A stretch of DNA of 64,000 nt from Phycomyces nitens (Eukaryota > Mucoromycota > Mucoromycetes > Mucorales > Phycomycetaceae). The position numbers and the translations under genes are program-made. A model generated the notes under the pieces. The model was given only the letters and a program-made list of their open reading frames with translations, did not search any database and was not told the origin of the DNA. Where the stretch lies: NCBI GenBank assembly GCA_022702545.1, contig JAHRBC010000007.1, positions 1,178,001 to 1,242,000 of the forward strand, read 5' to 3'. Positions 53,477 to 64,000 of this stretch are shown here, piece by piece (position 1 is the stretch's first letter; every line of letters starts with the position of its first letter).

Positions 53477-53887
53477 CAAAATTTATATAAAATGTTGGGT
53501 CGGAGAGATGCATATTAAAACAAGCAAGCCTTTTGGTAAATTTATGCCCCCGAGCCCGTTGTGTACAGCCCCCCAAGATTCTTATTAGAGTTAACTTGTG
53601 ATGGATAAAAAAACCCTATTTACACACGCACATAATTTGTAATTGACAACAACGATCTTGCCTTTTTGGATCTTTATTCCATTCAATCAACAATAAAAGC
53701 CATCAAGAACACTGTATATCGTGATTATAAATATCCAACTCAATCAGCACGGCACCTCGGCAATTTCACATCAATTCCACCAATGATCCGGTTGTACGGT
53801 AATTTTTATTATCAAATTTGATAACCACTTATCATCGTCCATCAATAGCAATTATCAACGCGTTGTTCAATCTCTTCCGCCCAAGAA
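53477..53887. other. Intergenic region between divergent cyclin and FERRY3 genes
   Basis: 411 bp, probably both promoters. ATCAATT-type repeats occur near 53680-53870. No gene. Confidence 0.4.
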
Positions 53888-56650
53888 ATGCTCTACACCC
53901 ATGCGCTCACCTCATTTACTGCAACCGTCACTCTGGCCAATAATCCCAATCCCCTCAGCATATCAATCAACAAGGGAGATAACATCAAGGATGCAATCGA
54001 CCATGTCATCCAGACCAACTCTACTCCACCTTACCTTGCGACCCCAATCCTCTCTACCGTCTTGGCTGCAATGAACCAGCAATCTAAACTAGACTCCAAA
54101 CAAACAAACAAACAAACCCAGAGTCTACGCAGCGGATTCGTTTCAGACTATCAAGCCAACACTCTCCAGTACAATACCAAACCTGAAGAAGTACACCAAA
54201 TGTTCTAATCTAAAATTACATAACCAAATCTCACAGCTCCATTAGGACATCTTTCCGCGTGCCTATCATACCCTGGTCCATTGTCCAATCTCTGCAATAT
54301 TCAATACCCTTTTGGAATTAGACCAAAACTATGGCCTATCTATCCAAGCACACTGCACAGCCCACGAACAGGAACTGGCCTCTCTGCAGGCCAGGCATTC
54401 ACGCGACATGGATCCCAACTCATCCCCTTCAAATATGACCCACCTGTTCACCAGGCATATAGAAGAAATGGAGGTTCTGCAGGCAACCTGGGCCTCTGAT
54501 TTGCTTCAGACCCAACAGACTCAGCGTCAAGAGTATCGTGATTTTGTCATTGAGCTCTACCGAGAGTACCAGCTCCGGCTGGCTTCCCTGACAGACGAAA
54601 ACAATCTCAAGCCAGAAGACACTTTGGCCATGGCAGAAAAGAAACTGGACGGCAAGGAAATAGTCGCTGCTGCTGCCGGTCGGATTCCACAGTGGGCTAA
54701 CAAGCGAGATATCACCTCGGCAAGTAGCCAACTTACCGCCCAGTCTGCAACAGGCTCTGCTACGCCTCTGTACACAGCCGAGCCTCTATCTGACACATTG
54801 GAACGAAGGAGACAGAGTTCATCTGCCAGCATTGGTAGCACAGCCCAGCATTCCTATCTGTCCGGGTTACCCTCCCCAGACCAGACCATGTTTCGTACAG
54901 CATCATCCTCTCAGGCCGAGACAAAGGAAAGGGCCGCTTTCCAAAAGATGGTCAATGGTATTCAGGAAATGGGCTTTGAAAAGGACATGGCAGAGACTGC
55001 ACTGTCCCTGTGCCACGAAAATATGGAACAGGCCGTCGCCATGCTACTCGAAGATCCACAAAAGGTAACAACTGCCCTCCAGACAACCCATCGTCCACCC
55101 GCACAGAGCTCCAGTACGCCATTCAGACGCTCGGCCTCGCTCAGCCAGCCCCCGAGACCAATGATCTCCAACACTTCTTCACCCGCACACTCTCGCAATA
55201 GTTCTTGGAACGAAGTACCCACAGCCGTGCCCACCAATAGACGCCACTCGACACAAAAGATTGGCACAACTCCACCATTCTTACATTTGGCCAACAAGAA
55301 TAACGCAGCCAACAAGAGTTGGAACCCCATTTCATTTCTTCAGCAACAGAAGCAGGTCATGGAGAATACAAACATTAGTTCGGTACGCAAGCTGGGCGAT
55401 TGGTTAGGAAAGGCCATGGGCAATTTGGGAATTGAGAATGATGAAAGGTGAGAAGGGGGGGAGGGGATAGCAGGGTTTCGAACGGATAATTCATGAGTGT
55501 CTTAGTGATCCTCGGTTCTCTCAAGCATCGACTTCTGGGTTCCATAATTCCCAGCAGCTGGTCGAGTCATTCACGATCACCCTAGGAACCGCACAGATAA
55601 AGTCAACACACAATCTGAGGTTGCTGGTCGCCGATCTAGCTTCGGATATTTTGAACCCTTTGCCTTATGATGGACCAAGAGAGATGGCATACAAGGCACA
55701 GACATCCACCAAGCTGTATTCGGCCCATTTGAATGCCATGATTGTTCTGGTCGAGCTAAATGAGCTAAATGGTTTCCAGGACAACCAGGGCTGGCGAAAT
55801 TACAAGGCCGGAAAGGGCAGCAATAAAGGTTAATACCGAGATAGCCAATCGGCTGATTGATTGTTAATAATAATTATTATTATCATTATTGTTTCTAGGC
55901 CTATTTGAACGTTGCCAATATTCGACCGAATTCCATTTCCCAAACATTGAATCACAATTGGCTACAATCGAAGCTGATTTTAGCAACTGCCCGGATCAAC
56001 TCCAGGAAGGCTGCTTCTTTATCACACGCCATTCAAACCTTCCTCTTACCCAGGTTGTGTTTCACTTGGTGGTCGATAGTGATGGTGAGCGGCCGGATAT
56101 AATGGAACGGATCTACACACTTGGGTCATGATTTATTAACCATTATATTTTAGCCATTCTCTCCAAGGATTTATCCAGCAGACATGATCTAATCACCGGT
56201 CTGCGCAATATCCTAAGAATCGTTACACGTTTTGATATCTCATCCCTATCTATTCCTCTCTTGTTACTTCCCGATCGATATCTCGAACAGCCCGAGTTTT
56301 TTGTCGAGAGGTCTGACCACCACCAGCAGAATTGGCTCCAGAAGCGCGGTGAAGTCACGATGAAGTGTGTCAAGGGGTTTCTGATAGAAAACTCCCGTAG
56401 TGGCAAACGTCTCCAGACAGATGAAAATGTGTTTGGTGGGGGGATGAGAAATGTAGAATTCCTTTTGCCTAGCCATGCAGCCATCTATGGCACCCATACA
56501 AACAACCCAACCTCACCAGTTACTGCCACTACTCCTACAGCTGCAACTGCGCCTGTGACCTCTGTAGGCCCATTTAGACATCCACAAGAAGTTGAGCTTG
56601 CATTCCAACAATCTCGAACACTCTTGGTCAATTTGTTTAGGACTAGCTAA
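53888..56650 (+). CDS. FERRY3: FERRY3/C12orf4 homologue with a UBA-type segment
   Basis: Five exons: 53888-54190, 54246-55447, 55506-55828, 55899-56084, 56154-56650; 836 aa, GT-AG introns. In animals C12orf4 (FERRY3) is a subunit of the Rab5-binding FERRY complex that carries mRNAs on early endosomes. Family blocks in order: DIFPRAYHTLVHCPISAIFN with LLELDQNYG, HLFTRHIEEMEVLQATWASD, TQRQEYRDFVIELYREYQ, LGTAQIKSTHNLRLLVADLA, ERCQYSTEFHFPNIESQL, FFITRHSNLPLTQVVFHLVV, LRNILRIVTRFDISSLSIPL, KRGEVTMKCVKGFLIE, and VEFLLPSHA. Between them (about residues 330-375) lies a UBA-like segment, MVNGIQEMGFEKDMAETALS. The blocks beside it are serine-rich and disordered. Function in a fungus is inference. Confidence 0.85.
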
Positions 56651-58257
56651 GGATCATTGTGTACAAAAGGCAGAAATACTAACCGGATATATACATATAC
56701 GTTTTTGAATATGCATGCATTTATTACAAAATCACTAGCTAAATGTATTGCAAGATTACATGGTGTTTTTGTCATGGATCAACATTAGATGATAAAATAT
56801 TACCCATGAGACTTGTCAATATTATCCTTTTTTTTATGATTATTATTTATTTATTTATTTATTTTGAGATCATTAAACTATATATACATTCTATCAAAAC
56901 ACATGTTTATCAATACTTAACACCAGAAGCCTAAACTGCCAATGCTTTTACTCTCTGGGCAACAGCCAGACCTTGGTTTTGGCCTTCAAGATGCCAAGAT
57001 TTACACGACTATTGACAGCCTTCAAGACTTGTGCTGTCAAGTTTCTTGACTTTGAGTGGCCAGCAAAGATTACTGCTAACATATCAAATGGCATCAAATA
57101 ATGTTGCAACAAGATTTTTTTTGCCACAATGCAGGGATATACAAACCCAAGGCTGCGTGGTTCAAAAGCGAACCAAGAAAAAAAAAGGCAAAATGCCCTG
57201 GCCTTCTTTGTATCAAGACCTCCTTCAAGGCACCTGATTCTGTTGCAAGTTTGTTATAGAAAGTTATGCAGATCATGTTCCTAGCAGTGTTTGTCGTGAT
57301 ATCCGTACAATTCACACACTAAAACCTACATGACAAATAGCCACGAAACTCGTCAGAATATTACAGATCACTGGCATGCCAAGACCATATACGAGTATTG
57401 ATGAAGAGGGGATTATTGTGGTATTTAAAACATTCAAACAATCCAAGTGTTGAAAATGCAAAGCTTCTGCAGAATCAAAAACTTTATGTAGTCTTTTTTC
57501 GATAAATTAATAACAATAATAATAATAAAGGTTCCATCATTTTCATAAAGATCAAATGGTTTCATTTTATATATATTATATTTATATATATATCTGGATA
57601 AACAATATGCTTAAAGTCATTGTATTAAAGACAACCACTGACCACCTTTATGGTTAATTTTCAATCTTTATATTGCTCAATTCCACCCATTCGACAAGAA
57701 AGCATGAAAAGTTTATCTGTCTCGATCCAATACATGGTATTTCTAGAAATGTGAATGAGATGTCATTATTTTAGTTTAAGAAGAATAAAACAGTGTGGTT
57801 GACCAGCTGTACCATGATTCCAGCAAACAAAATGCATCTTTCACTAGTCAGACCTTGATGTCTTTGCCAATATTCAGCTCTATATATTCTATAGAACAAA
57901 GAGGTATTTGGCAGTACTATAATCCCTGGTAGTGTGTTTTCTATTAAAATAACTCGTATTTTACATGGTATTAAAAAAAAGTACTTTAGGAGATCGTACA
58001 TGATGGACATTTGGATAAATCCCACAAGATCGTATAATTTTTTTTAAAAGACTTGGGGGGATCAATAAGCAAGTATTTTGATAACCTTTTTTTCTTATTT
58101 ACTCTAGAGTGCTGAAAAAGGAGCTTTTATGGTTTATTAAACTTTGAAAAGCAATACGCTTTTTCATGCATTAGAAGAAATGGAATAAAACAAGGTCCCT
58201 GAAAGACTTTGAGGACATCAAAAGTATGTTCAAAAATATAAAGATTATATTAATCAT

Positions 58258-58335
58258 CTATAAATATTTTACTGGACCATCTTGGGGTTTATAGCTGCCC
58301 GGCATCTTTTGTGCATGCTGAGAAACATGGTTCTC
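58258..58335 (-). pseudogene. Tc1 transposase C-terminal relic
   Basis: The minus strand reads SMHKRCRAAINPK and, one frame over, DGPVKY. Tc1 transposases end in SMxKRCxAVIxAKGGxTKY, as the 31706 copy does. A one-base shift lies between the two pieces. Confidence 0.5.
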
Positions 58336-60542
58336 AAGGGTTCTCAAGGAGTAAACCTCCATTTTATTGCCAAAGTACGACTAGTATTATTATTATTATT
58401 ATTTTAAAAAAAGAGCCAACAGGCCATGCACATACATTATTCATGACCGGATTTTCGACATGAAAACAACCCTAGATTATTACAGCACCCTCGACCCTTA
58501 TAGCCTGTGAGATAAAGATGGAGAAAGCCAGGGCTGTTGTACCAAATATTTTTCCAGCATCCGTCACTCTTTTTATTATTATTATCAATGCTTGAAAAAC
58601 ACCCATTCAGATTATGGAGTGCCGATCCCTGTCCGATGGAGTTGGGTCCTTGACCATCTCAAACCCTCTTTCTGATATTCCTTGATCTTGGGATTTATTG
58701 TTATTAATCTCTGATACTAAATATTTATTTTTATCAAGTATGGAATGCCTGGGCTAATGTAGGAGTAGTGCCAATCATTACCAAAGTCACCATTGGACAT
58801 GTAGGATCCCTCTTGATCTCCAAAAGAATATTTATTGCATTATCCTCTACTATAAACCAGTCTGTTTGCAGTGCTCAAGTACTCTTGTTACAGCTTGTCT
58901 ATTGATATTGATATTATTCTGTCCTATTTCTTGATACCACTTGCAACCTTATGGGCAATAATCGCAAAAGTCAAGCTGTTTGAATTTCATTTTGTTGTAG
59001 AACTTAGACCAAGTGAACTGTTGGTTAAAAAAAAATGACAGTTTTTTTTTTAAAAAAGTAATATTGAGACTGTAAAGTCGTGCTTTTTTCTTATTTTCCA
59101 TTTTGTAAAAAGGCATTTGAAAGAGTTTATACTTTTCTTTCTTTCTTGGCCATGATTGTAAATCTGGCCTACTCATTTGTTTGGGTGATCCATAGACTTG
59201 GACGGGCAGCCTTAACGTTAATGTCTATTGTTTTTGGATTCCAAATAAACAAGCTACACATTTTCTTTTTGGCTCCTCGACAAGGTAAAATCGGTTGCTT
59301 TTAAAGACAAACAATGCAACGCTTTCTTGTTTGTGGCAGAAAAATGTACTGCGCTGATGAGTGGTCTTGATGTTGTGTTTCAAGAAATTACCAAGCTACT
59401 CTAGTGCTGTCATATGCTAAACAGTATTAAAAAAAACCCCCATTTTTGATTTGTAGAATAATCAAGCCTCCAAAAGAAAAATGCTAATACTAGATAAATA
59501 CGATCAAAAAGTTAAAAGGGACCATGTCTTGTCCCACAATAGGGTCAGTAATAATTTAGGTAGAGTGGGCGTCGAGTGTGCCAAAGAAAAAAAAAGGTTC
59601 CCGCCTTGGAATACTTTAACATATGAGCGGGCTATCTGACGTCCCAAAAGTATATATATATATATGCATTTCGGGTGTACTATGCATGGAATAAGAAAGT
59701 GCTCATCAGGCCTTGAAGAGCATCATACCCGCAATTTCTTCTCTTGATCTGCCCTTTGAGAACATTTCCAAATATGTTGAGCGGTTGGAGTTGGAGTTGG
59801 ATTTACGGATCAACGAATTGAAGGAGTCCACCTCAATTGTCACTATTGTTTGACAGAGCCAGTACTTGACTTGGGTTTATAACAAGTGAACAGACTAGCT
59901 TTACTAGTAAGTTATCAGAAAGTTTGCTTAAAGGCCAATGGAAATGTGCACTTTCAACGCAGAATCAGAATCTAGTATGATTTGGCAAGTTTCCACTCTT
60001 TGCCTATTTGAAGAGGTACCCAAGAAAAAAGGATCTTGAAAGGCATAATATCAGCAGCAAACAAAACAATCTCTCAAATTGATGTCGAAGATCAAACTGG
60101 AGAAATACTGGTATTTTTTTGTGGGTATGATAATGTCAAAGACTTTTGTTATTATTAAAAAAACTAAAGAGAAATGATACATGGTTTTACTAGAAAGTAT
60201 AGTCTAGTATTGATACCATGTTCAAACCAAAGTCTAGAAAATGCCTCAAAAGATCCATGCTGTTACAAAGACATACAAACTATAGAAAACTAGCCTCTCA
60301 ACCCAAATATCAACTAGTATTGTTTTAAAATATAGTTTAATGCCAAGATAATCCTGTATTATATCCTTATAAAATATGTTTGAAAGACTCGAAGCAGACC
60401 AAGGTAAATATGTGCGCAATAATCATATAAAAGAAGATATCAGTTGATATCAAGGGTAAATTCAACCCTATTCCTAATGGTTGGGACGGCTCCTTTTGTG
60501 CTTGGACGCTTGATATACATACAGAACAAGCTCTAATTTGTG

Positions 60543-60875
60543 AAATGGGATTTGACTACCGTTTTGCTTAAGCACAGCCAAATTTATGATATAACCTTTG
60601 ACGCTAATGACAAACAGTTTGAGGAGGTTGGACACCATGGGTTCAACACACCCGACTATGCTCAGCTAGCTGCAGACACCTACAAGCAATCAGCCGGTGT
60701 TTATTCATATAGCCAATCTGTACATATTGCCTCATTTTTGCACTTTGATCTTCCAACAAACAAGGGAATCCAAGCAGTCTCTAGTCCTGAGTTATGTTTA
60801 AATCAGTCACTGGACAACAATAGATCTAGCCAAGTGTATCCAAGTTTTTTTTTTAAAAATATATTCAAGGAGTAA
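60543..60875 (+). CDS. Unassigned open frame, about 110 aa
   Basis: It starts MKWDLTTVLLKHSQIYDITF and continues FEEVGHHGFNTPDYAQLAAD, YKQSAGVYSYSQSVHIASFL, with an A/T-driven end (SFFFKNIFKE). Codon choice in the middle looks protein-like, and the frame just before it (PNGWDGSFCAWTLDI, about 60475-60525) does too. I recognise no family. It could be a decayed gene or an exon of an unrecognised one. Confidence 0.25.
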   Translation, partial: KWDLTTVLLKHSQIYDITFDANDKQFEEVGHHGFNTPDYAQLAADTYKQSAGVYSYSQSVHIASFLHFDLPTNKGIQAVSSPELCLNQSLDNNRSSQVYPSFFFKNIFKE

Positions 60876-62790
60876 TATCTAATGGGAATGATTGATGGAA
60901 ATTACATTGTCCTGCTAATACAGCCATTTTACACAAGTCGAATTGGCTTGAGATGTAGGATACATTGGATGTTCAATTGGTCGCTTGGTTATATACACAA
61001 GTGTAATTATACAAGACTATATCTATACACATACACAAATCTCTTTAAATAAAGGAAATCATATTGAGCAAGCCATATCTTGCTCTAAAGCACAATACTG
61101 AAAGAAATCTACAGTCTTGCCGCAAAAAAAAAGAAGGACACGATTGTTTTTGTTTATAGAATCACTTTTTCTTCTTCTCATGTATTTTCATGGAATCTTT
61201 ATTACTGTGCGAATTTCTAGTATTCTTGTGCATCGTAAATCTACCTTTAAATAATGATCTACTGCAGTGTTTTGATTTCCTGATTTTTATAGAGCGGCCA
61301 GAGATTAGTGAAATGGTTACTGATCCGACACGTTTATTGCCAAAAAATAATACACACAGGGTTACTTGATAAAGCAAATGGTAAATGATTTGCATCCTCA
61401 ATACTCTACTCTTTCCATTGGTGTTACTTTTCATTATTTTTGGTGATCAATAAGAGTAAAATACTTTTATATACATATATATATATATTTATTTGTGTAC
61501 AGAAGATCAATATACACAGATGTTATGTATTTGAATATGCTTGAAAACCAAAACAGAAAAAGACGATTATATGGATCTTCCTAATATTTAATATTTAAAT
61601 AGTAAATCAAAAACTTCAGGAGTTGGCCTGGAAAATACTACTGACAAGGCTCCTTTGCCTATACCACGTGTGTAGTGTATGCAACGTAAAAATAAAATAT
61701 AAAAAAAGACTCAATTACTCCATTTTTATTTTAATCCTATTTACAAAAATAAACAATTATACATAAGCGTATTGACGCTATTGACAGCTTGTTAATTAGC
61801 AAGAAAGACATAATTACACTAGTAACCATTCAAAGAAATTGACAGCAGAATCACAGTGTACACAATGTTATATATTCTGTCAACCAGGAAAATAAAATAT
61901 ACAATTTCCGTAAATTGAAATAAAGGAAAAAAAATCATTATAGATTACAAACCTCGATGGGGCTGAGAACAAAATATAATAGCTCTCAAAAATATGAATC
62001 AGCAAGACTTCTTGATGTTCTGTGGCAAATAACTTTTATGTGTGGTTATTCTAAGCTATAAATGGCCCATGTCCACGAGACAAAAAGCCGCTCAACGCCA
62101 GAGAATACATGGCTAAACAACTCTATAGCTGCCCCCAAGCCAATTCAATCCATAGAAAGAATATTTATGTCTTATTAGATCCAGAGGCTGAAAGTAACCA
62201 TGACAGCAATCATTTTTTTTTTGATCATTGTAACTAAGCCATTTTATATAATCTCTAATTTCAAATCAGATAATTCCGGGTAGTCCTTTGAATTCAGTGT
62301 GGCTTTTTTTTTATCAGAGCTTCTTTACTTAGCCGATGCATGCAATAGATTAGTTTAATACAGCCTCTTTATTAAACAAGGTAATTGGCCGTCGATTATT
62401 CCACTCTGTTAGTCATTATTATGTTTATAGAGTGTGTTGCTATAAATATGTATATCTATAATCTGTGTACATGGTTTTGAGTTAAGCGCGCATAGGTAAC
62501 TAATTAACAATTGCCCTCATGTCATTTAATTCCTTGATTTCCGGAAACCCGAATTAACACTCGAAAATAGAGCAAGTAATAGGTTGAGGCTAAAAACAGG
62601 ACATAGACCACGCCACGAAGAAGCCAATGGCTGAACATGAGCACCATTTGTAGCACACCAGTCCGATACACTTTCGTATTCCTGGAATTTACTGTCGTAC
62701 AACCATCTTGCAAAAATAGATGTCCATATACCTTTTTATATACATTTAAATAAGCAAAAAAGAATAGAGAGAAGCACGGCTCAAGAGATG

Positions 62791-62798
62791 TATAAAAG
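62791..62798 (+). promoter_or_regulatory. TATA box of the chitin deacetylase gene
   Basis: TATAAAAG lies 83 bp before the ATG, followed by a pyrimidine-rich leader (CTATCCCCTTTCCTACTATC). Confidence 0.65.
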
Positions 62799-62873
62799 GT
62801 CACCTCCAGAATCGATTCTACAATTTCTATCCCCTTTCCTACTATCCTTCATCTCCTATTTGCCATCATCATC

Positions 62874-64000
62874 ATGCTCCCTAAGCTCTTTGCTCTCGCT
62901 GCCGTCGCCCTCTCATTTGTCGATGCTCAATCTACATTTAAATTCTCACAGACATTCCCTGCAGTTGGATCCATCCCAACCGCTAAACCAGAGTGGCTCG
63001 AGTTGATCAAGGGTGTCAGCATTGCAAATGCCCCTGTCTACGATGTCTCGGGGGGTCTTGGTAATTATTAACTGTCTAATTCCAATACAATCATTAACAA
63101 GCAATCGATCATTAGGTCCCCAGCCTCAAGAACAGGGCGACCCTTATTGCGACTGGACTTTCACCGGTTGTCTTGGTCCTGATGACATCTCTTTCTGTCC
63201 AAAGGGCCAATGGGGTATCACATACGATGATGGCCCTTCTGAGTTCAGTCCCGCTCTTTATGACGAACTCGACAAGACCAACACCAAGGCCACATTCTTC
63301 ATGGTCGGTGGCCAGGTCAACAAGTACCCCGAACACGTCCTCCGTGCTTATAAATCCGGCCACGACATTGCCATGCACACCTGGTCTCATAACTACATGA
63401 CCAGTCTGACCAACGAGCAGATTGTAGCAGAACTCAAATGGAACGAATTGGTTATCAAGGAAGTCATTGGTGTCTCTCCAAAGTACTTTAGACCTCCTTA
63501 TGGCGACATTGATAACCGTGTCCGTGACATCGCAAAGGCTCTTGGTTTCACTGCTGTCATTTGGAACTTTGATACCAATGACTGGGCTGCTGAAAGCACC
63601 CCCAACTTCAAGGTCGAGACCATTGATGCCGAGGTCGCCAAGTGGGCTGCTGCTGCCCCAACCTCAGCTGTTGGTGGTATCTCTCTCGAGCACGATCTCT
63701 ACGAGAGCACCGTAAACATTGCCCTCCGTGTCCTTCCTGTCCTCCAGAAAGCCTATGATGTTACCAGTGTCGGTCAATGCAGCAGCGTCTCCTTCTACAA
63801 GGAGGGAACCGGAGCTGTAGTCAACACCACCACTCCCGCCAACTCTACTGTCTCTGGCGTTGTCATGTCCAGTGTTGCCCACTCTTCTGTCCACGCTAGT
63901 CCCACTGTTGCTGCTGCTGCTGCCGCTTCTGCTGGTGTTTCATCTGGCAAGGATGAGACTGTCAGTGCTGCTTCTGCCAGCAATTCCGTCAACCACGATT
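62874..64000 (+). CDS. Secreted chitin deacetylase (NodB domain), 5' part
   Basis: Removes acetyl groups from chitin to form chitosan, a major wall polymer in Mucoromycota. Exons: 62874-63060 and from 63116 beyond the window end; intron GTAATT...CATTAG. A signal peptide (MLPKLFALAAVALSFVDAQ) comes first. The NodB motifs are complete: TYDDGPS (motif 1, metal Asp), MHTWSHNYM (motif 2, two metal His), RPPYGDID (motif 3), WNFDTNDW (motif 4) and ISLEHDLYE (motif 5). After about residue 315 the chain turns into a Ser/Thr/Ala-rich tail (NTTTPANSTVSG), as in GPI-anchored family members; the anchor signal would lie past 64000. Confidence 0.95.

Larger units (their letters stand above)
56651..62790. 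other. Six-kb gene-poor stretch
   Basis: No complete gene recognised. Pieces: a Tc1 end relic at 58258-58335, a short coding-like piece at about 59701-59853 (KSIIPAISSLDLPFENISKY, VERLELELDLRINELKE, then a stop), and an unassigned open frame at 60543-60875. Simple repeats: TTTA run 56846-56862, ATT run 58387-58403, TA runs near 57567-57592, 59651-59664 and 61471-61489. Confidence 0.4.

Overview
The window is nuclear DNA from a filamentous fungus, most likely an early-diverging lineage of the Mucoromycota (Mucorales-like). The reasons are AT-rich intergenic DNA, many short GT-AG introns of about 50-70 nt, housekeeping genes with GC-richer exons, Tc1/mariner relics, a Ty3/gypsy element, and several accessory protein families that resemble ones I know as expanded in Mucorales. 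The species cannot be fixed from sequence alone.

Layout. Positions 1-2.4 kb carry the end of a 3-hydroxyacyl-CoA dehydratase gene (PHS1) and a complete meiotic recombinase gene, DMC1. From 2.8 to 14.6 kb lies an accessory block. It holds two small terminal-inverted-repeat elements (one inside a dead gene), a 1.7-kb minisatellite, an inverted repeat around a promoter-like core, two copies of a 1.15-kb duplicated module (one fused to a transposase fragment), and a dead Tc1 transposase. A vacuolar PQ-loop amino-acid transporter gene sits at 15.5-16.5 kb. After it come a Tc1 relic and an intact, GC-rich IS630/Tc1-type transposase gene (19.8-20.8 kb), then a 4-kb stretch without recognisable genes. 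A large Kelch-BTB gene with polyGln and polyAla tracts occupies 24.8-27.3 kb.

The 30-40 kb interval is accessory again: a PD-(D/E)XK-like hypothetical gene, a Tc1 element with clear inverted repeats and TA target duplication but one in-frame stop, a tRNA-Leu(CAA), and 17 bp beyond it a complete Ty3/gypsy retrotransposon whose 311-bp LTRs look identical.

The 41-57 kb interval is a dense housekeeping block: TRAPP subunit Trs33, a YIPF6-type Golgi protein, an EHD-family membrane-remodelling ATPase, an alpha/beta-hydrolase lipase with a one-base anomaly, the U2 snRNA gene, RNA polymerase I subunit RPA34, ubiquilin/Dsk2, a Pho80/Pcl-type cyclin, and a homologue of the FERRY complex subunit C12orf4/FERRY3. 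Membrane traffic is over-represented here (Trs33, YIPF6, EHD, FERRY3). The window ends after a 6-kb gene-poor stretch with the 5' part of a secreted chitin deacetylase gene.

Most notable: the DMC1 frame requires three GC-AG introns plus an 8-nt microexon; removing the MITE restores reading frame across a dead gene; the young retrotransposon abuts a tRNA gene; and a hairpin-forming 62-bp dimeric satellite is present.
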